NCBI GenBank assembly: GCA_013204185.1
Contig: JABMOI010000266.1
Coordinates: forward strand, 1-42,100
DNA: 42,100 nucleotides
Source: a bacterium
Lineage (GTDB): Bacteria; Bacteroidota; Rhodothermia; Rhodothermales; UBA10348
Direction: 5' to 3'
The stretch's first letter is position 1. Each line of letters begins with the position of its first letter. Shown in pieces: positions 32,936-41,933 of this stretch. Below the pieces are notes generated by a model that saw only the letters and a program-made list of their open reading frames with translations, was not told the DNA's origin and did not search any database. The translations under genes and the position numbers were made by a program.

Positions 32936-35128
32936 ATGAAAAAAGTCCTCTTTCTGTTCTCGTTCATTCTTGTTTCTTGCTCCAGCCAAACAACCTCGTT
33001 TACGGCAGGCGAAGTCGCAGCTTGGGAGTCCCGGGCCGACAGCGTGACCGTGGTCCGAGATGAGTGGGGAATCCCGCACATTTACGGCAAGACAGATGCA
33101 GATGTTGTTTTTGGGATGCTTTATGCACAGGCCGAAGACGATTTCAATCGGATTGAAGTCAATTTCCTGAACGCAATGGGCCGCTTGGCAGAAGCCGAAG
33201 GGGAAAGCGAAATCTACCGGGACTTGAGAATGAAGTTGTTCATTGATCCGGTTGAGCTAAAGCAGATGTATGACGAGAGTCCAGAGTGGCTAACGAGTCT
33301 TATGAACGCGTGGGCAGATGGCTTGAATTACTATCTGTACACCCATCCAGAGGTAAAACCTCGCGTATTGGATCGATTTGAACCCTGGATGGCACTTTCG
33401 TTTAGCGAGGGCAGCATTGGCGGCGATATCGAACGCGTTTCTATTCGAGATCTCGAAACGTTTTACGGCGGAGATCCTGCCTCCACATTGACAATGGCTT
33501 CTAACGTGGACCCGGATTTTGTACCCGAGCCAACAGGCTCAAATGGGTTTGCAATTGCTCCATCGAATACGAAAAACGGGAATGCGCTGCTTCTCATCAA
33601 TCCTCACACTTCATTCTATTTCAGGGCTGAAGTGCACATGGTTAGCGAGGAAGGGTTGAATGCGTATGGCGCAGTGACTTGGGGGCAATTCTTTGTCTAC
33701 CAAGGCTTTAACGAAAAAACGGGTTGGATGCACACATCTTCGGCAGCCGACAACATGGACGAATTCCTCGAGACCATAGTAGAAAAGAGCGATGGGATGT
33801 ACTACCTGTATGATGGAGAGGAGCTGCCGTTAGAGAGCAAGGTGGTCACTGTGTCCTACAAAGATGGTTCGTCATTGAAAACAAAAGACTTTACCGTTTA
33901 TCGAAGTCAGCATGGGCCTATTATCAGGGCCGAGGATGGTAAATGGCTGGCATTTAAAATCATGGAGGAGCCGCTTAAAGCCCTTCAACAATCCTATTTG
34001 CGCACAAAAGCTCAGAACTACGATGAGTTCTATTCCTCCATGGAATACCACACCAACTCATCAAACAACACGGTGTATGCAGACGCTGACGGCAACATCG
34101 TGTATTTCCATTCCAATTTCATTCCGGTCAGGGATCCATCATTCGATTATACGCGGCCGGTAGATGGAAGCATTTCAGCCACAAATTGGAAAGGATTACA
34201 CAGCATTGGGGAGTCTATCCTTGTCAAGAATCCAGAGAATGGCTGGATTCAGAACACGAATAATTGGCCTTTTTCTGTGACCGGTGACTTGAGTCCAAAA
34301 CAAGCGGACTTTCCTCAATACATGAACACCACCACTGAAAATGCTCGCGGATTACATGCGCTTAGGGTGCTTGAGGGTAAAAAAGACTTCACGATTGAAT
34401 CACTTCGGGCCGCAGCCTACGATTCGTATCTCACAGCGTTCGACGAAACGCTTCCAAACCTATTCAAAGCCTACGACTCAATTGAAACCCGCGACTCTCT
34501 CAAGCAGGCAGTTTCAGAGCAAGTAACACTACTTCGGAATTGGGATCAGCGATTTGGCGAAGAATCAGTAGCGACGTCTGTAGCCATTATGTGGGCTACG
34601 GAGCTGCAAACTAGAGCTAGAAATCACGCACGAGAAGGGGGCGTTTCCCTAACTCATTTTCTGGAGTCCGGCGATCATCCGGAAATCTGGCTTGAATCCC
34701 TACTTGCAGCAAAAGACAAGCTAGAAAGAGATTTTGGATCTTGGAGTACCCCATGGGGTGAAATCAACCGGTTCCAGCGTCTAACCGGCGACATTGTGCA
34801 GCCTTTTGATGACTCCCAGCCTAGTATTCCAGTCGGGTTCACCTCTGCTACATGGGGCTCACTCGCCGCGTACGGACAGCGTACGTTCAACGATACGAAG
34901 AAAATTTACGGTACGCGTGGCAACTCGTTTGTAGCCATTGTGGAATTTGGGGACTCGCTGAACGCGATCGCTGTTACAGCTGGTGGGCAAAGTGGAGATC
35001 CCGCGAGTCCTCACTTTAATGATCAAGCACCGCTCTACGCCTCTGGCCAACTTCGTCATGTCTACTTTTACAAAAGTGACATTGAAAAACATCAAGAGGA
35101 GTCTTACAACCCAGGAAGCAGGAAATAG
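32936..35128 (+). CDS. Penicillin-acylase-family Ntn hydrolase lipoprotein
   Basis: A 730-residue member of the penicillin/acyl-homoserine-lactone acylase family. The N-terminus is a lipoprotein signal (FILVSC, lipid cysteine Cys15). The alpha part begins VTVVRDEWGIPHIYGKTDADVVFGMLYAQAEDDFNR, as in the family. The self-cleavage and nucleophile site is TGSNGFAI with Ser202 as the new N-terminus of the beta chain, followed by LLLINPHTSF. It would be cut into two chains and hydrolyse amides with an acyl group, anchored in the cell envelope. Whether it acts on N-acyl homoserine lactones, beta-lactams or lipid amides is not visible. It ends 6 bases from the convergent small gene. Confidence 0.9.
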   Translation: MKKVLFLFSFILVSCSSQTTSFTAGEVAAWESRADSVTVVRDEWGIPHIYGKTDADVVFGMLYAQAEDDFNRIEVNFLNAMGRLAEAEGESEIYRDLRMKLFIDPVELKQMYDESPEWLTSLMNAWADGLNYYLYTHPEVKPRVLDRFEPWMALSFSEGSIGGDIERVSIRDLETFYGGDPASTLTMASNVDPDFVPEPTGSNGFAIAPSNTKNGNALLLINPHTSFYFRAEVHMVSEEGLNAYGAVTWGQFFVYQGFNEKTGWMHTSSAADNMDEFLETIVEKSDGMYYLYDGEELPLESKVVTVSYKDGSSLKTKDFTVYRSQHGPIIRAEDGKWLAFKIMEEPLKALQQSYLRTKAQNYDEFYSSMEYHTNSSNNTVYADADGNIVYFHSNFIPVRDPSFDYTRPVDGSISATNWKGLHSIGESILVKNPENGWIQNTNNWPFSVTGDLSPKQADFPQYMNTTTENARGLHALRVLEGKKDFTIESLRAAAYDSYLTAFDETLPNLFKAYDSIETRDSLKQAVSEQVTLLRNWDQRFGEESVATSVAIMWATELQTRARNHAREGGVSLTHFLESGDHPEIWLESLLAAKDKLERDFGSWSTPWGEINRFQRLTGDIVQPFDDSQPSIPVGFTSATWGSLAAYGQRTFNDTKKIYGTRGNSFVAIVEFGDSLNAIAVTAGGQSGDPASPHFNDQAPLYASGQLRHVYFYKSDIEKHQEESYNPGSRK

Positions 35129-35134
35129 ACTGAG

Positions 35135-35362
35135 TTAAACCTTCCACTCGGGGTTTCTGGCCTTATGCCCATCCGGTTCTTCTCCTAGAAAGGATTGAAT
35201 CGGCTTGGGCGTGGTAACCTGCTTGATAGAAAGGGCGTGTTTGAGGGTGTCAATTTGAAGCTGAAGCTCTGAAATCTTACTGAGGAAGAACCGGCCGCCA
35301 AAAAGGACGACCAGGGCAAGAATCAGGTTGATGACGGAAAGCAAAAACTGAACGATATCCAT
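35135..35362 (-). CDS. Small single-pass membrane protein with coiled coil
   Basis: A 75-residue protein. Residues 5-25 (FLLSVINLILALVVLFGG) form one transmembrane helix. A heptad-like stretch (LSKISELQLQIDTLKHALSI, about 27-46) suggests a short coiled coil, followed by a Pro/Lys tail. I recognise no family. It starts 21 bases after the ggt stop on the same strand, so it is probably on the ggt transcript. The size, helix and operon position support a real gene, but homologues would be needed to be sure. Confidence 0.55.
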   Translation of the reverse strand: MDIVQFLLSVINLILALVVLFGGRFFLSKISELQLQIDTLKHALSIKQVTTPKPIQSFLGEEPDGHKARNPEWKV

Positions 35363-35383
35363 TGTTCACTCCAAAATGGGCTA

Positions 35384-37108
35384 TTAGTATCCTGAAGCGC
35401 GGGAGGCATAGCCCCTTGAATCTGCGCTACCGTATTTAATGCCGGTTTTCCAGTCAATCCAGATTCCCATCGCGCTTCCTTGGCCACCTCTAAAGTCGAG
35501 TTCGTGCCCCATGGACTGATACAGGCGTTGGGTATCGAGCGAGAAGTAGCCGCGTTCGAAATAGGACACATCTGGTAGCCATTGGTGGTGCATGCGAGGC
35601 GCTTCAACCGCTTCTGCAATGTTCATTCCGTGGTCAATGACGTTGAGAACGACTTGTAGAGACGTATTGATAATTGTTCTCCCGCCAGGACTTCCAATGG
35701 CCATTACAGGACGGCCATTTTGCGCCACAATGACAGGTGTCATAGACGAAAGCATTCGTTTGCCAGGAGCCGTGATGTTTGGAGGTGTTCCAATGTTGCC
35801 ACGGCGGTCGGTATGCCCAGGCTTAGGGTTGAAATCGCCCATTTCGTTGTTCAGAAGGAATCCTGCGCCTTCAACGACAATGGAGTTGCCATAGCTGTTT
35901 TCTAGGGTGTACGTCATGGAAACCGTGTTTCCGGCCTCGTCAACGACTGAAAAGTGGGTAGTTTCTTCGCTTTCATACGGCATAAACCGGTTAAAGGCGC
36001 TTGAATCGCTTGGTGAAGCCTTGCTCATGTCTATGGTTGAGCGAAGGTCGGCAGCGTGTTCTTTAGAAGTGAGCCAATCGACGGGCATGTCAGGATTGAA
36101 ATTCGGGTCCCCTACAAACTGAGCCCGATCTGCAAATCCTCTGCGCATCGCTTCTGTTAGCACGTGCAGGTAGGCCGCAGAGTTGTGCCCAAGCTCAGCC
36201 AAATTATACTCTTCTAAAATGTTGAGCATCGTGACGATGGCAACGCCGCCAGAGGAGGGAGGGGGCATCGAGTAAATATCGTAGCCACGGTAGGTGCCGT
36301 GAATGGCTGCGCGCTCTTCCGCTTCATAATCGGCTAGATCCTGTTCTGTGATTAAACCGCCGTTCTTAGCCATGAAATCAGCCAACAATCGAGCCGTTTC
36401 ACCTTTGTAAAACCCATCCGCCCCATGGTCCCTAATGCGCTCTAGCGTTGTAGCGAGGTCCCGTTGAATAAGGAGCTCGCCCGGTTCGTGGGCTACAGCC
36501 CCTTCTTTCAGAAAGGCACGGACTGTACTTTCGTAAATGGGGTCGTCCGCGGCCATTCGTTTGATGCGCTCCTCAAACCCTGTCAAGTTCCACGTAAATG
36601 GAAATCCTTCTTTAGCCAATCGGACAGCTGGTTGCACGAGTACGGCCCACGGCAAAGAACCCAATCGTTCGTGCGCTAACGCAAGTCCGGCCACGGTACC
36701 CGGAACTCCCGTCGAGGTAAGCGCCACATGGTGCTTTTCCGAGTCGATCTCTCCGTCGGTCAAAAACATCTCGGCATGAGCGGCAGCAGGCGCTTTTTCT
36801 CGAAAGTTGAAGGTCGAGACTTCGCCATCGGCGCCATGGTAGACCAAAAAGCCGCCCCCTCCGATGTTTCCGGCTGAAGGATGTACGACTGCAAGTGCAA
36901 AGGCCGTTGCAACGGCCGCATCAACGGCATTTCCGCCCTGCTGGAGAATATCTCGTCCAACTTCAGAGGCCACATATTGCACCGAGGAGACCATTCCACC
37001 ACGAGCAGGTACGGGCTCGCGCCCATGTTGAGCCGAAACGGGGACAACTAAAAAAGACAGAAGTAGGCAAAAAGTGCCTGTAGCGCGAAAGATTCTGGTC
37101 ATAGTCAT
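35384..37108 (-). CDS. ggt: Gamma-glutamyltransferase
   Basis: A secreted N-terminal-nucleophile enzyme that cleaves glutathione and other gamma-glutamyl compounds. From the start chosen here the protein is 574 residues: signal peptide (…SFLVVPVSAQ), then the large-chain motifs GGNAVDAAVATAFAL and GNIGGGGFLVYH. The autoprocessing site is EETTHFSVVD with the catalytic Thr383. PGKRMLSSMTPVIV and GSPGGRTI follow in the small chain. The reading frame extends upstream to 37159, but a full Bacteroidota promoter overlaps that extension (37138-37168), so initiation at ATG 37108 or ATG 37102 is more likely. This start also places the signal peptide at the true N-terminus. Confidence 0.93.
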   Translation of the reverse strand: MTMTRIFRATGTFCLLLSFLVVPVSAQHGREPVPARGGMVSSVQYVASEVGRDILQQGGNAVDAAVATAFALAVVHPSAGNIGGGGFLVYHGADGEVSTFNFREKAPAAAHAEMFLTDGEIDSEKHHVALTSTGVPGTVAGLALAHERLGSLPWAVLVQPAVRLAKEGFPFTWNLTGFEERIKRMAADDPIYESTVRAFLKEGAVAHEPGELLIQRDLATTLERIRDHGADGFYKGETARLLADFMAKNGGLITEQDLADYEAEERAAIHGTYRGYDIYSMPPPSSGGVAIVTMLNILEEYNLAELGHNSAAYLHVLTEAMRRGFADRAQFVGDPNFNPDMPVDWLTSKEHAADLRSTIDMSKASPSDSSAFNRFMPYESEETTHFSVVDEAGNTVSMTYTLENSYGNSIVVEGAGFLLNNEMGDFNPKPGHTDRRGNIGTPPNITAPGKRMLSSMTPVIVAQNGRPVMAIGSPGGRTIINTSLQVVLNVIDHGMNIAEAVEAPRMHHQWLPDVSYFERGYFSLDTQRLYQSMGHELDFRGGQGSAMGIWIDWKTGIKYGSADSRGYASRASGY

Positions 37109-37137
37109 GGAATGCCGAGTATGCGGATAGATTCCCG

Positions 37138-37168
37138 CAAAAGTACATTTCACGGCCAAGCTTTCAAA
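37138..37168 (-). promoter_or_regulatory. Bacteroidota-type promoter of ggt
   Basis: Reading the minus strand: TTTG (37168-37165), 19 bases, then TACTTTTG (37145-37138). Both boxes match the consensus and the spacing equals that of the etfB promoter. Transcription would start near 37131, leaving a short leader of about 20 bases before the ATG at 37108. It lies between ggt and the end of the dihydroorotate-dehydrogenase-like gene, so ggt is a separate unit. Confidence 0.65.
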
Positions 37169-37189
37169 GTTCGAACAGAGGTTTCGGTA

Positions 37190-38203
37190 CTAAAGAATAG
37201 CTCCTGTCGGATCATCTCGCCACGACTTTAAAACACGCATATAATTGGCCCGTTCAAATGCAGTAGGATCCGACACATGAATTTGGCTCATGCTTCCTTG
37301 CATTTGCTCTACGGAATCGTAGTCGTTCTCGTCAAGCCATTGATTCATAGACTCTCGAATTTCCTGTATTCGGATCATTCCATGTTGCAGGAGTTCAGAT
37401 GCCATCATAACAACGGAAGCTCCGGCCATAATTCCTTTGATTGCATCTTGGTAGGTGTGCACGCCGCTGGTTAAGGCCAGATCAGCTGGAATGCGTCCAT
37501 ACAAGAGGGCAATCCAACGTAGTGGCAAGCGCAAAGCCTCGGAACTTGATAAATGAAGCCTTGGCTGAACCTCTAGCGCCTCGATATCTATATCTGGTTG
37601 ATAAAACCGGTTGAACAGAACAATCCCGGAGGCACCTGCTTTGCACAGCTCTTGACAGAAATGGGCGGTTGCCGTCAAATACGGACTGATTTTAACAGCT
37701 ACCGGAATACTGACTGCCGATCTAACCAACCGGACCACAGCCAAGTATTGCTTTTCGATTTCACCCGCGCTGATTTCCGGATTGGTTGGAATGAAGTAGA
37801 GGTTTAATTCAATAGCCGCTGCGCCCGCTTCCTCCATTTTTCTGGCATAGTTCGTCCATCCTCCAGGAGTCGCTCCGTTTAAGCTGGCGATAATCGGAAT
37901 GTCCACCGCCGCACTAGCTCGCCTGATTTGGTTCAAATATTGATCGGGTCCCGTCAGATAGGTATCCATATCTGGGAAAAAACTTTGAGACTCCGAAAAG
38001 CTGTCCGTTCCCGCGCTGAGGTAGTGATCTAGCTCGTGGCTTTCGTGTTCAATCTGTTCTTCAAACAGGGAATACATAACGACTGCACCAGCTCCGTAGT
38101 CTTCCATAGCGCGAATGTTGTCGATCGTTTCAGATAGCGGCGAGGCGGATGGGACAATGGGCGAACGAAGATTTAAGCCCAAGTAGTTCGTGTTGAGTTT
38201 CAT
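37190..38203 (-). CDS. Dihydroorotate-dehydrogenase-like flavoprotein
   Basis: A 337-residue FMN-binding TIM-barrel protein of the dihydroorotate dehydrogenase fold. Visible motifs are LGLNLRSPIVPSASPL (N-terminal strand), IASLNGATPGGW, IPVAVKISPYL, and the FMN-phosphate region LALTSGVHTYQDAIKGIMAGA. The first ~60 residues and the middle (HELDHYLSAG) differ from true PyrD. This subgroup is often encoded next to pyruvate:ferredoxin oxidoreductase in bacteria. Here it follows nifJ by 52 bases and is probably co-transcribed. It is unlikely to be the pyrimidine-pathway enzyme; a redox role linked to PFOR is plausible but unproven. Confidence 0.85.
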   Translation of the reverse strand: MKLNTNYLGLNLRSPIVPSASPLSETIDNIRAMEDYGAGAVVMYSLFEEQIEHESHELDHYLSAGTDSFSESQSFFPDMDTYLTGPDQYLNQIRRASAAVDIPIIASLNGATPGGWTNYARKMEEAGAAAIELNLYFIPTNPEISAGEIEKQYLAVVRLVRSAVSIPVAVKISPYLTATAHFCQELCKAGASGIVLFNRFYQPDIDIEALEVQPRLHLSSSEALRLPLRWIALLYGRIPADLALTSGVHTYQDAIKGIMAGASVVMMASELLQHGMIRIQEIRESMNQWLDENDYDSVEQMQGSMSQIHVSDPTAFERANYMRVLKSWRDDPTGAIL

Positions 38204-38255
38204 GGTAGTAGAAGCGATAAAGTATTGGGAATGCGTTCAAGTCGATTGTTGAGGC

Positions 38256-41200
38256 CTACTCCGACTTAGGTGGCTTTCTTCGGCTTACGAGATTCATTCC
38301 AACTGGCTTTGGTCCAGGCTTTGGTCCAGGTGGAAGGCCCGGGGAAGACAAGGCCTCTGTTTTCCCGCTTTTCGCCAGCGCCTCGTATCGATCCCATTTT
38401 TCCAGAACTCCCTTCTGTAGCTCCTTCAAGAACCTGGCAGCATTGATTGGATCCGTTTTTTGCAGAATCCGGTATCTGTTTTCATTGTAGATGTAAGATT
38501 CCAGCGGCGCGGATGGTTTTTTGGAATCTAATTGGAAAGGATTTTTTCCAGCTAGCTTCAATTGGGGGTCAAACCGATATAGTGGCCAGTACCCTGTTGC
38601 TGTCGCTTTTTCCTGTTGTTCCATCCCTTTCGCCATGTCGATTCCGTGTGCAATACAATGGCTGTAGGCAATGATCAAGGAAGGTCCATCGTACGCTTCA
38701 GCCTCTCTCATGGCCTTGATCACTTGGTTGTCGTTGGCGCCCATAGCTACCTGTGCCACATAGATATAGCCGTAACTCATGGCAAGCATGCCTAGGTCTT
38801 TTTTAGGCGTTGCCTTGCCGCCCGCGGCAAACTTAGCCACGGCTCCGAGTCCAGTGGACTTAGAGGCCTGGCCGCCTGTATTGGAGTAAACCTCGGTATC
38901 GAGCACAATCACATTTACGTTTTTGCCACTAGCTAAGACGTGATCCAGTCCTCCATAGCCGATGTCGTATGCCCAGCCGTCCCCGCCAACAATCCAAACT
39001 GTTTTCTTTGTGAGGGTGTCTATGAGGGAGAGCAGGTCTCGGGCCTTGGGGTTATCAAGGGTAGCAAGGAGCGGCCGAACAAGGTCTAGCCGGGCTCGTT
39101 GAGCATCAATATCTTCTAGCGTTTCCTGTGCCGAAGTCAAGATCTCGGTCGCCAAGGTGTCGCCAATGTCACTTCGTAGTATTTCAACCAGTTCTTGGGC
39201 ATACTGTGCTTGTTTGTCGATTGCAAGACGCATTCCCAAACCGAACTCGGCATTGTCTTCAAACAAGGAATTGCTCCATGAAGGACCTCGTCCGGCGGAG
39301 TTTTTGCTCCACGGAGTCGTGGGCAAGTTGCCTCCATAAATACTTGAGCATCCCGTTGCATTTGCGACGACCATCCGGTCTCCAAACAATTGCGTCAGGA
39401 GTCGCAAATATGGGGTTTCTCCACATCCTGCGCATGCACTTGAAAACTCAAACAAAGGCTCAAGTAATTGCACGTCTTTGACTTTCGTGAAAGAAAGTTT
39501 AGGAGGAGGGGTGGATGCTCCATCGCCACCCGCATGTACCCGGTCCTGGAAGACAGGTAGGGTTTTGAAGAACTCCCAATTCTTTTTGTCACGGTCTAAT
39601 ATGTCCCGTTGATCCACCATGTCGAGTGCTTTGTGACCCGATCTGGATTTGTCTTTGGCCGGACAAACTTCGACGCACAGCGTACAACCTGTGCAATCCT
39701 CAGGTGATATCTGGAGCGTGTACAACTGGTCAGTTAGTTCACGCCATCCTGCAGGAGCGGTCAAAAATTCAGGAGGAGCATTTTTAACTTGCTCCGGATC
39801 CAAAATATTGGCGCGGATCACCGAGTGAGGACACACCATCACGCATTTTCCGCATTGGATACATAAATCCGCATCCCAAACAGGGATTTCCATGGCGATA
39901 TTGCGTTTTTCCCACTGGGTTGTGGCGCTTGGGTACGTGCCGTCCACGGGTAGGGCGCTGACCGGAAGGAGGTCACCTCGGCCGGCAATCATTTCGCCTG
40001 TTATGTTGCGCACGAAGTCCGGCGCGATAGAAGGCACGGGAAGCCTTAGTTCTTCCGTCGATGAAACGGTAGTAGGCACATCGACTTTGTGTAAGTGGTC
40101 TAAAGCAGCATCCACCGCCTCAAAGTTTTTAGCAACGACTGCTTCACCTCGCTTGCCGTAGGTTTTTTTGATGTAGTCTTTGATCCGCTGAATGGCCTCA
40201 TCAGGGGGGAGAATACCCGATAAAGCGAAGAAGGCCGCTTGCATAATCGTATTGATTCGCACGCCAAGACCCACGTCGCGGGCAACCTGATAGGCGTCTA
40301 CTACATAAAATGAGAGCTGTTTTTCAATGATCGTTTGCTGAACGGGGCGGGGCAGTTGGCCCCATACGTCTGCCGCCGAAAACGGGCTGTTTAGCAAAAA
40401 TGTAGCACCATGCTCAGCAAGGGAGAGCGTATCGATGCGTTCTAAGAATCCAAATTGATGAACAGCAACGAAGTTGGCTCGTGAAATGAGATAGGTAGAA
40501 TGAATCGGATCAGGTCCAAATCGAAGATGAGAGATCGTTCTTGCGCCCGCTTTTTTAGAGTCATAGACGAAATAGCCTTGCGCGTTGAAATCTGTCCCCT
40601 CGCCAATAATCTTGATTGAGTTTTTATTGGCGCCCACCGTTCCGTCTGAACCCAAGCCCCAGAAAACAGCTCGTTTTACTGATTCCGGTTCGGTTGAAAA
40701 AGACTCGTCGTACGAAAGGCTCGTATGCGTGACGTCGTCAATAATCCCGATGGTAAAGTGGTTTTTAGGGCTTTTTTTCTCGAGGTCAGAGTAAATCCCG
40801 CGTACCATGGCCGGAGTAAATTCCTTGGAGGATAGTCCATAACGTCCTCCCACAATTTTGGGCATGCTGCGCTCATCCAACGCCTCAGCAAATGCCGTAA
40901 TCACGTCCTGATACAGAGGTTCACCTGCAGAACCAGGCTCTTTCGTTCGGTCTAAGACCGAGATAGATTTGACAGAGGAGGGGATGGCGCTCAATAGATG
41001 TTTGGCCGAAAACGGACGGAACAGCCTGATTTTAAGCACGCCAACTTTCTCGCCATGTGAGTTCATCCAATGAGCGGTTTCTTCTGCGGTTTCCGCTCCG
41101 GAACCCATCAAAATAATGACGCGGTCCGCATCTGGCGCTCCGACATAGTCAAATAGACGATAGTGCCGCCCCGTTAACGTCGCAAACTGGTCCATCAACT

Positions 41201-41933
41201 GCTGTACCATTTCAGGTGTCGCATCATAGAACGGATTGCAAGATTCTCTCGCTTGGAAATAGACATCCGGGTTCTGAGCCGTTCCGCGGATAAACGGTCT
41301 GTCGGGAGTGAGCGCTCTGGCCCTGTGCTCCATTACCCGCTCCATGGGAATCATCTTTTCAATGATTTCATCATCCACAATTTCAATCTTCTGCAATTCG
41401 TGGGAGGTTCTAAACCCATCAAAAGCATGCAGAAACGGGAGGCGCGTTTCTAAAGTGGCTGCGTGGGAGATGAGCGCTAGGTCCATGACCTCTTGTACTG
41501 AGTTCGAGAACAAAATGGCCCAACCGGTACTCCTAGCCGACATCACGTCTGAATGGTCGCCGAATATGGACAGTCCCTGAGTTGCCAAGCTTCTGGCCGC
41601 GACGTGAAAGACGGTGCTGGTTAACTCTCCGGCAATCTTATACATGTTTGGAATCATGAGAAGAAGGCCTTGACTCGCGGTGAAGGTAGTCGTCAAGGAG
41701 CCAGTTTGAAGGGCTCCATGTACTGCGCCTGCTGCTCCTCCCTCTGCCTGCATCTCCACAACTTGGGGCACTGTCCCCCAAATATTACTCGCGTGTTGAG
41801 TGCTCCAAAGATCAGAAAGCTCACCCATCGGAGAAGCCGGTGTGATGGGATAAATGGCGATGACTTCGTTTGTTCGATATGCGATGTGGGCAGCAGCCTG
41901 ATTGCCGTCCATGGTAGAGAGTAGACCCTTCAT
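38256..41933 (-). CDS. nifJ: Pyruvate:ferredoxin (flavodoxin) oxidoreductase
   Basis: A 1225-residue single-chain PFOR. It oxidises pyruvate with CoA to acetyl-CoA and CO2 and reduces ferredoxin or flavodoxin. The N-terminal domain has AIYPITPASPMGE. Two ferredoxin-type 4Fe-4S motifs carry Cys691/694/697/701 and Cys747/750/753/757. The proximal cluster ligands are Cys834, Cys837, Cys862 and Cys1093. The thiamine-diphosphate motif runs from GDGWAYDIGYGG (984-995) to the NTGG at 1018-1021. All usual cofactor residues are present. The C-terminal ~40 residues are a Pro/Gly/Lys-rich tail with a duplicated GPKP. The lead gene of a pair with the dihydroorotate-dehydrogenase-like gene. Confidence 0.97.
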   Translation of the reverse strand: MKGLLSTMDGNQAAAHIAYRTNEVIAIYPITPASPMGELSDLWSTQHASNIWGTVPQVVEMQAEGGAAGAVHGALQTGSLTTTFTASQGLLLMIPNMYKIAGELTSTVFHVAARSLATQGLSIFGDHSDVMSARSTGWAILFSNSVQEVMDLALISHAATLETRLPFLHAFDGFRTSHELQKIEIVDDEIIEKMIPMERVMEHRARALTPDRPFIRGTAQNPDVYFQARESCNPFYDATPEMVQQLMDQFATLTGRHYRLFDYVGAPDADRVIILMGSGAETAEETAHWMNSHGEKVGVLKIRLFRPFSAKHLLSAIPSSVKSISVLDRTKEPGSAGEPLYQDVITAFAEALDERSMPKIVGGRYGLSSKEFTPAMVRGIYSDLEKKSPKNHFTIGIIDDVTHTSLSYDESFSTEPESVKRAVFWGLGSDGTVGANKNSIKIIGEGTDFNAQGYFVYDSKKAGARTISHLRFGPDPIHSTYLISRANFVAVHQFGFLERIDTLSLAEHGATFLLNSPFSAADVWGQLPRPVQQTIIEKQLSFYVVDAYQVARDVGLGVRINTIMQAAFFALSGILPPDEAIQRIKDYIKKTYGKRGEAVVAKNFEAVDAALDHLHKVDVPTTVSSTEELRLPVPSIAPDFVRNITGEMIAGRGDLLPVSALPVDGTYPSATTQWEKRNIAMEIPVWDADLCIQCGKCVMVCPHSVIRANILDPEQVKNAPPEFLTAPAGWRELTDQLYTLQISPEDCTGCTLCVEVCPAKDKSRSGHKALDMVDQRDILDRDKKNWEFFKTLPVFQDRVHAGGDGASTPPPKLSFTKVKDVQLLEPLFEFSSACAGCGETPYLRLLTQLFGDRMVVANATGCSSIYGGNLPTTPWSKNSAGRGPSWSNSLFEDNAEFGLGMRLAIDKQAQYAQELVEILRSDIGDTLATEILTSAQETLEDIDAQRARLDLVRPLLATLDNPKARDLLSLIDTLTKKTVWIVGGDGWAYDIGYGGLDHVLASGKNVNVIVLDTEVYSNTGGQASKSTGLGAVAKFAAGGKATPKKDLGMLAMSYGYIYVAQVAMGANDNQVIKAMREAEAYDGPSLIIAYSHCIAHGIDMAKGMEQQEKATATGYWPLYRFDPQLKLAGKNPFQLDSKKPSAPLESYIYNENRYRILQKTDPINAARFLKELQKGVLEKWDRYEALAKSGKTEALSSPGLPPGPKPGPKPVGMNLVSRRKPPKSE

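Noticed and set aside
35384-37159. Longer ggt beginning at 37159
   Set aside because: The extra residues precede a proper signal peptide, and their DNA holds a full promoter, so translation cannot sensibly begin there.
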